In this document: piece by piece, positions 36,058 to 46,019 of the stretch
Position numbering within the stretch: position 1 is the first letter of the stretch
Layout: every line of letters begins with the position of its first letter
Assembly (NCBI RefSeq): GCF_004664715.2
Contig: NC_051073.1
Coordinates: 63,416,379 to 63,480,378, forward strand
Direction: 5' to 3'
From: Peromyscus leucopus
Taxonomy: Eukaryota; Chordata; Mammalia; Rodentia; Cricetidae
Length of the DNA: 64,000 nucleotides
Program-made: the position numbers and the translations under genes
The notes under the pieces: model-generated
Databases searched by the model: none
What the model saw: the letters and a program-made list of their open reading frames with translations, nothing else
What the model was told of the DNA's origin: nothing

Positions 36058-36557
36058 NNNNNNNNNNNNNNNNNNNNNNNNNNNNNNNNNNNNNNNNNNN
36101 NNNNNNNNNNNNNNNNNNNNNNNNNNNNNNNNNNNNNNNNNNNNNNNNNNNNNNNNNNNNNNNNNNNNNNNNNNNNNNNNNNNNNNNNNNNNNNNNNNNN
36201 NNNNNNNNNNNNNNNNNNNNNNNNNNNNNNNNNNNNNNNNNNNNNNNNNNNNNNNNNNNNNNNNNNNNNNNNNNNNNNNNNNNNNNNNNNNNNNNNNNNN
36301 NNNNNNNNNNNNNNNNNNNNNNNNNNNNNNNNNNNNNNNNNNNNNNNNNNNNNNNNNNNNNNNNNNNNNNNNNNNNNNNNNNNNNNNNNNNNNNNNNNNN
36401 NNNNNNNNNNNNNNNNNNNNNNNNNNNNNNNNNNNNNNNNNNNNNNNNNNNNNNNNNNNNNNNNNNNNNNNNNNNNNNNNNNNNNNNNNNNNNNNNNNNN
36501 NNNNNNNNNNNNNNNNNNNNNNNNNNNNNNNNNNNNNNNNNNNNNNNNNNNNNNNNN
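36058..36557. other. Assembly gap of 500 N
   Basis: Exactly 500 N, a round number typical of a placeholder. The true size may be larger. GC-rich sequence on one side and an LTR-like repeat on the other are common causes of such gaps. Confidence 0.99.
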
Positions 36558-36650
36558 ATGACGCAGCCCCTCCAGCTCCGCCCCCGTCCGCGCAAAGCCC
36601 CGCCCCCCCTCCCCCCCGGGCTTCCAACCCGCGCTCGGCCACCAACCTGA
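36558..36650. promoter_or_regulatory. CpG-island edge with GC boxes, next to an assembly gap
   Basis: About ten CpGs in 93 bp, very different from the CpG-poor surroundings, with Sp1-type boxes (GGGGCGGGGC and GGGGGCGGAGC on the minus strand) and CGCGC motifs. It is probably the upstream part of a minus-strand promoter whose start lies in the gap. By gene order it would serve Dynlt2b or Pcyt1a; the sequence cannot tell which. Confidence 0.6.
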
Positions 36651-36675
36651 TGGTTTTATTTAAAAGTTGCAAAAT

Positions 36676-37070
36676 GAGCCAGGCGGTGGTGGCACATGCC
36701 TTTAATCCCAGCACTCGGGAGACAGAGGCAGGCAGATCTCTGTGAATTTGAGGCCAGCCTGGTCTACAGAGCAAGTTCCAGGACAGGCTCCAAAGCTACA
36801 GAGAAACCCTGTCTGGGGAGGGGGGGGGTTCCAAAATGTCTTCTATGACATTCAGAGGGGTAGTTGCTGGGGAAATACCCTGTTACAAGTTCCAGCGGAG
36901 ACTAATTTTACTATTCAGATTTTGGTTCAGAACGTTCCTTCTTCAGCTAGACATAGTGGCACATTTGGGAGGTGGAGGCAGAAGGATCAGGGTGAATACA
37001 AGACCATCCCCAGCTCCATGGTAAGTGTGAGGCCAGCTTGAGCTGCATGAAACTCTATCTCAAAACAAGA
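36676..37070 (+). repeat. B1 SINE and an older B1-like copy
   Basis: 36,676-36,818 ends in GGGGAGGGGGGGGG in place of an A tail. 36,945-37,070 is old (AGACATAGTGGCACATTTGG). Confidence 0.75.
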
Positions 37071-37139
37071 GACAAAAACCTTATTCAGGGAGCCTAGAAT
37101 GGTGTCCCTGGTTCTAACTCCCAAACCCCACTTTGCCTG

Positions 37140-37310
37140 ACCATCCTTTGGAATGCCTCAGAGTGGCTTTCCTGTGTCCCTATGACATCTTTCAGCGGCT
37201 CCCATGGCTGTCCTCTAGCATTCAAACTACTTTGCCTGTGGGTAAGATTCTTCATGATCTGACTGGCTGGTTATGCCTTCCTCCTGGCACTGGCCAGCAT
37301 GCTGAGGTCT
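37140..37310 (+). repeat. L2-like ancient LINE fragment
   Basis: AGCATTCAAACTACTTTGCC and CTTCATGATCTGACTGGCTG follow the layout of the L2 3' end. Old and diverged. Confidence 0.45.
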
Positions 37311-37371
37311 GTAGAGAAAGACCACCAGCAGGGTACACAGCCCACACCAGCTCAGAGCTCACAGCCTCTTG

Positions 37372-37521
37372 ATGAGTCCCTTGGCTCAACAGTTAACAGC
37401 TTAGATGTAAGATTGTAAAACAATCTTGGGTAGTGAACTTCTGCCCTCAGGGTTCTCCCATTGTATTTAAGACCTCCTCCCTCCTTCAATAAACGGCATT
37501 TGGCACTCACAAACACACACA

Positions 37522-37556
<35 letters not shown>

Positions 37557-37560
37557 AAAA
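37372..37560 (+). mobile_element. Partial LTR plus (CA)n and poly(A)
   Basis: TTAACAGCTTAGATGTAAGA to CTTCAATAAACGGCATTTGG is the 3' part of the same LTR family as the one at 46.74 kb; the 5' part is missing. Followed by a CA run and about 25 A. Confidence 0.65.
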
Positions 37561-37624
37561 CCATCAGCAGCCCTGTCCCTGGCATGAGCCTTGCCCCCAT
37601 AGACAAGCTTGAAACCTGACACCG

Positions 37625-37962
37625 TGGTGGTTTGAATGAGAACAGTTCCCATAGACTCGTATATTTGAATGTTTGGTCTGAAGTTGGAGAACTGTTTAGG
37701 AAGGATTAGGAGGAGGCATGGAACGGGAGGTGGGCTCTGAGGTTTCAAAAGCTCATGCCAGGCCTAGTCTCTTTCTCTCCGCCTCCAGACTTTCAGATAA
37801 GATACAAAACTCTCAGCTACTGCTCCAGCACCATGCCTGCCTGCCTGCTGCCATGGTGATCATGGACTCACTCTGTGTAACCGTAAGCCTCAGTAAACTA
37901 TTACTTTATGAATTGCCTTGGTCATGGTGTGTCTTCACAACAGTAGAGAATAACTAAGACAC
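37625..37962 (+). mobile_element. Rodent interspersed repeat, near complete
   Basis: From GTGGTGGTTTGAATGAGAAC to AGAGAATAACTAAGACA, with CTCCAGCACCATGCCTGCCT inside. A common rodent family; I do not assign a name. A different piece of similar origin is at 55.62-55.99 kb on the other strand. Confidence 0.6.
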
Positions 37963-38354
37963 CCCTCACCCCTCTTTGCTGGACTAACTCTCACAAATAC
38001 CATCAGCTCAAAGCAACCAAAGCCTTCTTTAGGCTTTCTCTGGAGCTCACTGTTCCTCTGAGCAATCTGGCACCTGTGTTCAGTGCTAGCTTAGTTCTTA
38101 CATATGATGTCATATGACAAATGGACCATCAGTCTAAGGGCAGGGCAGGGACCAAGGGCAAAGAGTTGGTCTTGGGCACCTGTGGATTGGGTTGACAGCA
38201 TGTGCATCCGTGCAGGCATGCAGTGGGTACCCAGAATACGCTATCTGTTGAACTCTGCCGTATACTACTGCAAAGAGCCCTGGTCTGTTAGTCTGCTAGG
38301 GCCGCTCCAGCAGATTTCCTCAGTCTGGGTGGACTAGTCAACAGAAGTCTGTGG

Positions 38355-38725
38355 TTGTTGCCAGTTGAGACAAGTACTCTCTATTCAGCCAAGACTGGCC
38401 TTGGTGCATGATTCTCCTGCCTCAGGTTCCTGAGTGCTGGTCTTATAAGCATGAACCGCCATATCCATATTTTATGACATTTCAGTAAGCTAGAAATTGA
38501 AGATCAAGGTAACAGCAGATTCGATTTCTCTGGAGGCTTGTCTCTTCAGATTCCAGGTGGCTGACTTTTTTTTTTTTTTTTTTTTTGAGACAGGATTTCT
38601 CTATGTAGCACTGGAGTTTATCCTGGAACTCACTCTGTAGCCCAGGCTGGCCTCAGACTCAGAGATCTACCTGCCTCTGCCTCCCTAGTGCTGGGATTAA
38701 AGGCATGGCCACCACCGCCCAGCAG
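38355..38725 (-). repeat. Old B1-like copy and a B1 SINE
   Basis: 38,355-38,465 is degenerate. 38,565-38,725 is well kept with a T20 tail; between them lies unique sequence. Confidence 0.8.
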
Positions 38726-38857
38726 ATGGTTGACTCTTGCTCAGTCCTTATGTAGCCTTTTCTTTGTTTTCATGTAACAAGTGAGAGCTAGGCCCCACCC
38801 CCACCCCCACACCATCCTCCTTCTCCTTCTCATCCTTTAAAAAAAAATGAGGCTAGT

Positions 38858-39124
38858 GGCTGAGAGATGGCTCAGTGATTAAGAACACAACCTGCTCTTC
38901 CAGAGGACTCAGGTTTCAATTCCCAGCACCCTCATGGTAGCTCACACCATCTGTAAGTCCAATTTCAAAGAATCTCACACCCTCATCTGGCCTCTGCAGA
39001 TGCATGCAAGGACACAGACACACATACAGGCCAAACATCCATGTACACAATAAAATAAAACACACTTTAAATTAAAAATTACATTTATTTATTTGTGTCT
39101 GGGGTAGGAGTTGTATATGTGCCA

Positions 39125-39176
<52 letters not shown>

Positions 39177-39290
39177 GTCAAAGGGCAATTTACAGGAGTC
39201 TGTTCTTCCACCACATAGGTTCTGGGGATTAAAGGTCAGGTCTTCAGGCTTAGCAGCAGGCATCTTCATCCAGTGAGTCACCTTCAGTGG
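38858..39290. repeat. B2 (+) then B3-like (-) with (GT)n
   Basis: The B2 to 39,065 has GAGAGATGGCTCAGTGATTA. The B3-like copy has 22 GT units (39,127-39,172) and TTTACAGGAGTCTGTTCTTC. The two share AT-rich tails end to end. Confidence 0.8.
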
Positions 39291-39327
39291 TCCCTCATTT
39301 GAAATGGCTTAGGAAAGGTCAGCTTAC

Positions 39328-39437
39328 CCTGAGCCCACATCTCTCTGGAGTCTCATCTTGCATGTAAACAAAGGATTCTCCTTCCTTCTGATAAAGGATG
39401 ATCCAGGGCGTTTCATAGGTCAAAGGTTCCTTCTTCC
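39328..39437 (-). other. Exon-like open stretch, unassigned
   Basis: Bounded on the minus strand by CCCTCTTCTAGCAG (acceptor-like, with pyrimidine tract) and CTCAGG|GTAAGC (donor-like). One frame stays open across it and reads KEPLTYETPWIILYQKEGES then FVYMQDETPERCGLR, protein-like in composition. It is 1.5 kb downstream of the Tm4sf19 stop on the same strand. I do not recognise the peptide; it does not resemble Dynlt2b. It may be a read-through or UTR exon, a relic, or chance. Confidence 0.25.
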
Positions 39438-39722
39438 CTGCTAGAAGAGGGACAGATGCAATGGAACCATTTCTCTAAGAACTGACACCTGTGTGATGTT
39501 TTACAATCAAAGGTTTCCTCCCTCCCTTCTGGAAAAGAGTCCACCTGCATCTGGTGGGACGTGATTGCAGCCTTCAGACTTTAAGAACCCTATCCTCGCT
39601 TCCCTACCAAGAGTTTTTCTGAGGCACTTGCCTGCTCTTAATCAGCAGCTAATAAAAGACCCAGTATACTCTTAATAGTCTTCATTGGCTTAATAAGCAT
39701 GGTGATCTGTAACTTTCTTTCA

Positions 39723-40005
39723 TGGAGTACTTCCGTCCGTCCGTCCGTCCGTCCGTCCATCCGTCTGTCCGTCCCTCCCTCCCTCTTCCAGTATTGGAGA
39801 CTGAGCCCAGAACTCTGCTTCTGTTGTAACAGTAAGCTACATCCTTGGCTCTATTATTTTGAAACAGGGTCTCTCTAATTTGCCCAGAACTCCCCATCCT
39901 CCTGCCTCATCTTCCTGAGTCTATTTTGTTTGTTTGAGATAGGATCTCAATATGTAGCCTAGGCTGGTCTAGAACCGATGATCCTCCTGACTCCACCATG
40001 CCCAG
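39723..40005 (-). repeat. (TCCG)n microsatellite and old B1/B4-like sequence
   Basis: TTCCGTCCGTCCGTCCGTCC continues with CATC, CTGT and CCTC variants to 39,785. B1-like phrases follow (GAAACAGGGTCTCTCTAATT, GAGATAGGATCTCAATATGT). Confidence 0.65.
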
Positions 40006-40169
40006 TCTCTTGTTCTTCCTGCAAGGATGTCAATCCTACTGGATCAGGACCTCACCTTTATGACCTCATGTATCCTTGATTACCATGTAAGGCCCTGTCT
40101 CCAATACAGTCACATTGGTGATAAGGGTTCCCATCTATGATTCTGAGGAAATGCAATTCTGTCTATTAC

Positions 40170-40625
40170 AGTGGTAAACTTGAATTTAGAATTTGAGGGT
40201 GTTTGCTTGGAACCTCCAGCTTGCTCCTGTGTGGTCTGAGAAGCCCCATCTCCTTCTCTCCAGACCCCACCCTCTCAGAGAATCTCCAATAAAGAAAAAG
40301 CACCAAAAAGTCCAGTTCTGCATTCTTGGCAGCCGTGACAACCCCTCCAATGAAGTTGCCAGCAGCCCAAGTCCCCACCTAAAGTGCTCAGCTTTTGACC
40401 ATACTTGGACATAAACCCAGCTTGTGGCAGACACGTCATCACCCCTTACTTACAGGCTATATAACCTCCCTGCTTCAGTTCAGGTGCATGACTTCTCCGG
40501 CCTCGATCTCTGGAGAACTCACCCTGGAGTTTCTTTGCTCAAATAAACCTGTTCTTTTACTTTTTCAATTCAGCTTGATCTGACTTACTGCATCGGTGGA
40601 GAAACCTATTATCAGGGTTCATCAG
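40170..40625 (+). mobile_element. Solo LTR-like element
   Basis: Promoter and poly(A) layout: GGCTATATAACCTCCCTGC, then CAAATAAACCTGTTCTTTTA, followed by GCTTGATCTGACTTACTGCA. It lies about 350 bp downstream of the Tm4sf19 stop, on the opposite strand. Left boundary uncertain. Confidence 0.5.
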
Positions 40626-40639
40626 GGGGTCACATAGTG

Positions 40640-40745
40640 GTGTGTCTGAGAGTCTCAGCTTCTCTATCTTAGTATGGGGTCAACCTTTATGGGGTTGTCA
40701 AGAGGCTGAAATGAAATCATTTTACGAGTTAAAAGTTTCCCCCTA
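40640..40745 (+). repeat. MIR-like ancient SINE
   Basis: GTCTGAGAGTCTCAGCTTCT, then GGGGTTGTCAAGAGGCTGAA and ATGAAATCATTTTACGAG follow the MIR core and 3' region. Confidence 0.55.
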
Positions 40746-40815
40746 TACACTAGCAATGACCTCGTTGCTCTTTCTGTTACGGTGTCATCTTCAAAGTACA
40801 CAGCATAATTTTCAT

Positions 40816-40821
40816 TTTATT
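40816..40821 (-). terminator. Tm4sf19: Candidate poly(A) signal of Tm4sf19
   Basis: AATAAA on the minus strand 137 bp after the Tm4sf19 stop. It is the first canonical signal downstream and would give a short 3' UTR. Confidence 0.5.
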
Positions 40822-40957
40822 GCATCATTCCCCCTACGTGCAAGAAAGTGCTGGCGGCCTATAGGAAGGCCTCGAAGGGAGTTACCCCCTATTCTTGCAG
40901 AAAAGGTTGGAGGACGCATATAGTGAGAACACTGGTTCCTGAAAGGACATCCCTTAC

Positions 40958-41141
40958 CTAGCATTTCTCACAGAAGCTGCAGAACAAGCCGAGGATGCTA
41001 TTGATGAGATGGATGGCCACCAGGAGAAGCTGGAGGAGGCTGATACACAGGAGGGTGGAAAAGAAGGCCACGTGCCAAACCACAGCCTTAGAGGGCTCCA
41101 GGCAGACGGAGGTCCAGAGTGAGCGGTCATACAGATAATTC
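40958..41141 (-). CDS. Tm4sf19: Tm4sf19 last coding exon
   Basis: Encodes the C-terminal 60 residues, starting NYLYDRSLWTSVCLEPSKAV and ending GLFCSFCEKC, then TAG at 40,960-40,958. It contains the end of the large extracellular loop (Cys in SVCLEP) and the fourth membrane span (VVWHVAFFSTLLCISLLQLL and on). Acceptor GGGCCTAG|G completes Arg with AG from the previous exon. TAG is followed at once by GTAAGG, a good donor. The probable 3' UTR runs on to a poly(A) signal at 40,821-40,816. Confidence 0.93.
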
Positions 41142-41276
41142 CTAGGCCCAAGAATAAGGGGGTCAGGGGTAGGGGAATAAACAAAAATACCCAATTAAGG
41201 AACTCCAATAGAAAACACAGGACTGGGGCTCCCCTGGCCCAGGTCAGGGGACTGTGCTTGTGAGGGTGACCATTAC

Positions 41277-41446
41277 CTGTTGGGCAGGTCTTTGAAGGGA
41301 TAACCAAATTTCCAAGCTTGTGTCTGATTGAAGGATGAGACATCGAACATGCAAAAGGGACCATCTTTCAAGGCTACTCCAGACGTGATAAAGCAAACCA
41401 AAGCCCCAAGAAGAGCCAGGCCACTTGACAACAGGGCGATGAGCAT
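41277..41446 (-). CDS. Tm4sf19: Tm4sf19 third coding exon
   Basis: Encodes MLIALLSSGLALLGALVCFI, then TSGVALKDGPFCMFDVSSFN and QTQAWKFGYPFKDLPN. That is the third membrane span and the start of the large extracellular loop; the pattern is typical of the L6/TM4SF family. Acceptor CTCTACAG|ATG, donor AACAG|GTAATG; 170 nt, phase 0 in and phase 2 out. The ATG at its start is an internal codon, not the gene start. Confidence 0.93.
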
Positions 41447-41699
41447 CTGTAGAGGAGGCAGGGGACAGAGCTCACACGGAGCTGTGGTCAGGGGGCTGGT
41501 GGGGTGGCATGACCCACTCTAACTTCTCTGGTGGCCAGGCATTCTCCCACCCTACATGGGGGAGGGGGTGCGGGGTGACACATCCCTTTAAAACATGTTC
41601 CAAGGGTGGCTGATGAGGTGCCTAAGAGGAAACTGTTGAGAAAGGCCAGAAAGAGGCAGACACAGGAATCTGCATCGCCTCACTGCACAGGGTCTTTGG

Positions 41700-41950
41700 A
41701 CCTTCTAGCAGGTTGATATCTCCTTGCTAGTCTACTGATGACCTTGAACTCCTGATCCTCCCATCTCCACCTCCCAAAAGTTGGTGTTAAAAGGGGTGAG
41801 CCACAACACTCAGCTTGAGGTTATTTGAAAATCTATACTGATGCAGCTGTAATGAAGAGCAATTTGACTCTGGTCTTGTCATTATCTATAGAGTAGAAGA
41901 ATCAGATTATAAACTGGTGGTTGGCTTATTTCTAATGGGGAGAAAAAAGT

Positions 41951-42009
<59 letters not shown>

Positions 42010-42132
42010 GGTACATGTACATGTACGTGGTTTGTTTTGTTCCTTGGTCGGTTGTTTCAGTGCTGAGAATTCACTCCAGTACCTCATGCATGGTGGGCAA
42101 ATGCTCTGTCACTGAGCTGCACCCCAGCCCTC
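41700..42132 (-). repeat. Old B1, (GT)n and ID-like SINE in Tm4sf19 intron 2
   Basis: B1-like 41,700-41,815 (CACCTCCCAAAAGTTGGTGT); GT run 41,955-42,006 of about 26 units; ID-like 42,050-42,132 ending CTGAGCTGCACCCCAGCCCT. Confidence 0.7.
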
Positions 42133-42149
42133 TAAGAAAATATTAAACT

Positions 42150-42530
42150 AACCAAGCACCAGCAGAGTGCTTCACACCTATGATCCCAGCACTGGGGAGA
42201 TGAGGCAGGAGGATTACGAGTTCAAAGCTAACTCCAAACTACATAGTGAAATCCTGTCTCAAGAAAGCCCAAATGGGGGCTGGAGAAAGGATGCTCTTCA
42301 GAGGATCCGAGTTATGTTCACAACACCCACGTGACAGTGCACAACCAAAGCAACTCCAGTTCCAGTGCGCTGACACCCTCTTCTGGCCTCCACAGACACC
42401 AAGTACACACACGGCACACAAACATACAAACACACACAGCAGCCAAAACAGCATAAACACATGAAACCAAATAAGAAAAAGAAAAGAAAACCCCAAAATA
42501 ACTAAGTAAATACATAAAAAAAAATAGCCA
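42150..42530 (+). repeat. B1-like then B2 SINE in Tm4sf19 intron 2
   Basis: The B1-like copy has CCTATGATCCCAGCACTGGG. The B2 starts GGGGCTGGAGAAAGGATGCT, losing part of the tRNA-like box. Confidence 0.72.
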
Positions 42531-42836
42531 GGACATTTTCTGTCAATGATATATGATCACTGAATACTTAAATCCTATTCCTATTACTTCAGGATCAGAG
42601 AAAATGACAGCTTATCACACTTATGCAGACATCTGAGGTTCATTAGCCACTTCATCCTTGGCCCTAACCCTTCCTACAGATGAGCCTGGAAAACTAAGCC
42701 ACTGCCAAGAGTTTGGGGTTGTTAAAAGACCGAGTTAGGGACTGACTTCAAGCCCGAAAGCTCAAATTGCCCCTTGAGCCCTCTGCCTCTAGGGTAGAGA
42801 GTGAGAGTCGTGTTAAAGGTGGGCACTGGTACTTAC

Positions 42837-42902
42837 ACGCAGACAGGGGGCGCTCTTACTGAAGTAGCCCGTCACGGAGATGAGAGTCGCTGCCACGAGA
42901 AC
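42837..42902 (-). CDS. Tm4sf19: Tm4sf19 second coding exon
   Basis: Small 66 nt exon, phase 0 both ends, encoding VLVAATLISVTGYFSKSAPC and LR. It completes the second membrane span and the short cytoplasmic loop before span 3. Acceptor CTCTCCAG|GTT, donor CGT|GTAAGT. The loop appears a few residues shorter than my recollection of the human protein. A B2 SINE starts about 40 bp upstream of its acceptor. Confidence 0.88.
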
Positions 42903-42942
42903 CTGGAGAGCAGACAAGTGTGTTAAGAGGAGACCGAGTAGG

Positions 42943-43160
42943 GCTGGAGAGGTGGCCCAGTGGTTAAGAGCACTGGCTGCTCTTTCAGAGGACCCAGGTT
43001 TGGTTTCCAGCACACACACGGTGTCTTACAACCTCTGTCACTCTAGTTCCAGAGAATCTGATGCCCTCTTCTGGACTCTGAAGGTTCCTGCACCCACATG
43101 GTATACATACATACATACATACACACTTAGGGTCAAAATACCCACACACAAATAAATCTG
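42943..43160 (+). repeat. B2 SINE in Tm4sf19 intron 1
   Basis: GGGCTGGAGAGGTGGCCCAG head, ATACATACATACATACATAC near its 3' end. Starts about 40 bp upstream of the acceptor of coding exon 2. Confidence 0.88.
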
Positions 43161-43442
43161 GAAGAAGAGACTGGGTGATTTGCGTTTCCAGCTGCCATGC
43201 ACAGCTGTTGAAATGGGCCCAGGCTGAACTTAGCCCATTTTGACTCTGTAGGTGCTAACACCCATCTAGCCTTCCTGGTTCCAAGATCCAGCAACCCATG
43301 ACAAGTCCCCGTATTTCTTGGGCTGCTTATGGACCCAATGCCAATCTGTTGGAACACCCGACCACCACCACCTCCTAGTTCCATCCCTGAAAGAGGCTTT
43401 GGGAATTCGCACTCACAGAACCCAAGGTGCGTACGTACGTAC

Positions 43443-43676
43443 CATGAAACCCCCTCCCCAGAGTCCCGAGCCCAGCATGGCATGCTTGCCGATGAGGCCC
43501 CTCGTCAGGTAGGTAACGTCCCAGCTAGGAAAGAGGAGTGCGATGTTGGCCCCAGCAGCAAACAGGGATGCAGTCCCGAGGCTCAGCCCGATGAAGCGGG
43601 AGCAGGTCCGTGAGCAGGCCGTCACACGGGAAAAGGACAGCATCCCAGAACGATGGGAGAGGTCACACCGAATGTG
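43443..43676 (-). CDS. Tm4sf19: Tm4sf19 first coding exon
   Basis: ATG at 43,643-43,641 opens MLSFSRVTACSRTCSRFIGL, then SLGTASLFAAGANIALLFPS and WDVTYLTRGLIGKHAMLGSG up to GLWGGGFM (67 residues). It carries span 1 (GTASLFAAGANIALLF) and the first part of span 2 with the GLWGGG motif. The exon starts at acceptor TGTCTTCTAG|CACATT, leaving 33 nt of 5' UTR, so at least one upstream non-coding exon exists. Donor is ATG|GTACGT inside a GTAC tandem. With the other exons the protein is 206 residues; human is about 209. Known as a membrane protein of macrophage-lineage cells; the molecular role is not clear from sequence. Confidence 0.93.
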
Positions 43677-43734
43677 CTAGAAGACAGAATGCAGACGGCT
43701 TCTGTGAACAGGTCACATCAAGGACAGGTGAGGA

Positions 43735-43905
43735 GTTTTTGTTTGTTTGTTGTTTTTGTTTTTGTTTTGAGACAGGGTTTCATTGTGTAGCCCTGGCTGT
43801 CCTGGAACTCATTCTGTAGACCAGGCTGGCCTGTGCTCAGAGATTCATCTGCCTCTGCCTCCTGAGTGCTGGGTTAAAGGCATGAGTCATGACACCCAGC
43901 TATGC
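43735..43905 (-). repeat. B1 SINE upstream of Tm4sf19
   Basis: (GTTT)n tail, GAGACAGGGTTTCATTGTGT; about 60 bp before the first coding exon's acceptor. Confidence 0.87.
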
Positions 43906-44069
43906 TGAGGAGCTTTTAAAACACACAGCCTTTCTAAGCCTTCCCCAACAATTAGAGTTATGCCCTCCATTTTCTGCCAAGCTTCAACCACACATATTGC
44001 CAGTCCATCATATTCTCTGTGTGTCCTATTATAACCAATGATTGTCTATTTTTCCTTTTGAAATTTTTA

Positions 44070-44113
44070 TTATACTTTATTAATTTAGAGAGAGAGAAAG
44101 CGAGACTGTGTGT

Positions 44114-44152
<39 letters not shown>

Positions 44153-44715
44153 GTGTGTGTGTATGGGGCATTCCTGTGACACATCACATGTGAGGAGATC
44201 AGAGAATAACTCTCTTCTGTTTTTTTTTAAAGATTTATTTATGTATATGGATGTTTTGTGTGCATGTACATACATCTATCTGCACACCAGAAGAGGCCAT
44301 CTGATCCTATGAGACTACTGTTATGGGTGGTTGTGAGTCACCTTATAGGTGCTGGGAATTGAACCTCTGAAAGAGCAGCCAGTGCTCTTAACCACTGAGC
44401 CATCCCTCCAGCCCCAGAGGAAATTTTTCTGTCTTCTTTTCTTTTTCTTTTTTGGTTTTTGAGACAGGGTTTCACTGTGTAGTTTTGGTACCTGTCCTGG
44501 CTCTCACTCTGTAGACCAGGCTGGCCTCGGACTCACAGAGATCTGCCTGGCTCTGCCTCCCAAGTGCAGGGATTGAAGGCGTGCACCACCAGCACCCAGC
44601 CCAGAGAACAATTTTCAAGAGTCCATTCTCTCCTTCCATCATGTGGGTCCCAGGGATTGAACTCAATTGTGAGGCTTGGTGACAAGCACCTTTACCTGCT
44701 GGGTCATCTCAACAG
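44070..44715 (-). repeat. B3 split by a B2 and a B1
   Basis: Outer B3-like arms: 44,070-44,220 (with about 18 GT units) and 44,602-44,715 (GGGATTGAACTCAATTGTGA). Inside are a B2 (44,222-44,415) and a B1 (44,440-44,602). AGAGAATAACT before and AGAGAACAATT after may be the target duplication. Confidence 0.78.
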
Positions 44716-44809
44716 CCCAATGACTATTCCTATTCAATAAAACTTTTAAAGGTGCTGTCAAGATGCCCCTTCTCCACACTTCTAGCCAGTGGTATTCATT
44801 TGATGTTGT

Positions 44810-44945
44810 TGTTGTTGTTTGTTTTGAGACAGGGTAGGGTCTCACTATGTAACCTTGGTTGGTCTGGAACTCAGTATGTAGACCAAGCTCCCAAACTCAG
44901 ATGTATCTTGCCTCTGCATCCCAAGTGCTAGGATCAAAGTTCTTA
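44810..44945 (-). repeat. B1 SINE, diverged
   Basis: (GTT)n tail; AGGGTAGGGTCTCACTATGT shows a small duplication in the body. Confidence 0.72.
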
Positions 44946-45138
44946 TTTCTTGTCCAGTGTAATAAGAAAAAAAAAGCATAAACAGGAAACAACATTATTC
45001 AAAGATAATTTGGCTATATATGCAGAAAATCCTAATCAATCTATTAAGAATTACTTGAACTAATAGGTGAGTTTAGCAAGAACATAGAATAAAATATTAA
45101 TACTGTATTCTATCCCCGAACACAGACAATGACAAGTT

Positions 45139-45140
<2 letters not shown>

Positions 45141-45183
<43 letters not shown>

Positions 45184-45315
45184 GTTTTTCAGGACAGGGT
45201 TTCTCTATGTAATAGTCCTGGCTGTCTTGGAACTCACTCTGTAGACCAGGCTGGCTTCGAATTCAGAGATCCACCTGCCTCTGTTTCGAGAATGCTGGGA
45301 TTAAAGGCGTGCAAA
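45141..45315 (-). repeat. B1 SINE with a 41-nt poly(T) tail
   Basis: A pure T run from 45,142 to 45,182, then GGTTTTTCAGGACAGGGTTT. Such a long uninterrupted tail suggests a recent insertion. Confidence 0.9.
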
Positions 45316-45449
45316 GTTCAAGTTTTTCACTTAAAAGGTATTTGTAATGCACAAAAACAAAAATATCTATGGCTATATTTAATAATGTGTACAAGATGTG
45401 TATGATAAGAATTACAGAGCATTGTGGAGAAAAGGAAGACCTCAATGAC

Positions 45450-45765
45450 CCAAGCCAGTGTGGCTGTGCATCTCTGTAGTCCAGCTATGTGGGAAGGGGA
45501 GGCAGAAGGAGGAAGACCACCTGAGCCCAGGAGTTCAATGCTAGCCTGGGGAAGGGAGAGAGGGAGAGACAGACTGGCTGACTACATGACCTTGCCATTG
45601 TTAGAGGTTTGTTTGTTTTTGTTTTGTTTTATTTGAGACAGGGTCTCACTATGTAGCCCTGGCTGACCTGGACTTCACTATGTAGATCAAGCTGGCCTCA
45701 AACTCACAGAGATCAGCTTGCCTCTGCCTTTGGGAGTGCATCATCAACAGCATCCAGCCTTGTTA
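45450..45765. repeat. Old B1-like (+) and B1 (-)
   Basis: The first has GTGGCTGTGCATCTCTGTAG; the second (45,620-45,765) GAGACAGGGTCTCACTATGT. Confidence 0.68.
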
Positions 45766-46019
45766 GCATTTATAAATGTATATAACCCATTTGTTAACAG
45801 TTGCATGCCAGCTAAGCCTTTTTTCATTTTCAAAATCCTTTTCAAGCTGGTGTAATACATACTTTTCAGGAGTGGCTCTGTGCAACATTTATTGGTCTCC
45901 TGAAATTCTTTTAGCCCCCTTTGAAGATATCTTAAAAATTATCAACCTAAATGTAGCCATTATAAAACTATTAGTTATACTCCTTGTGACCTGCCTGTTT
46001 TTTCTTTATGGTTCTTAGT

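Noticed and set aside
36002..36774. Open frames of 200 or more codons over the gap
   Set aside because: They consist of N; no sequence supports them.
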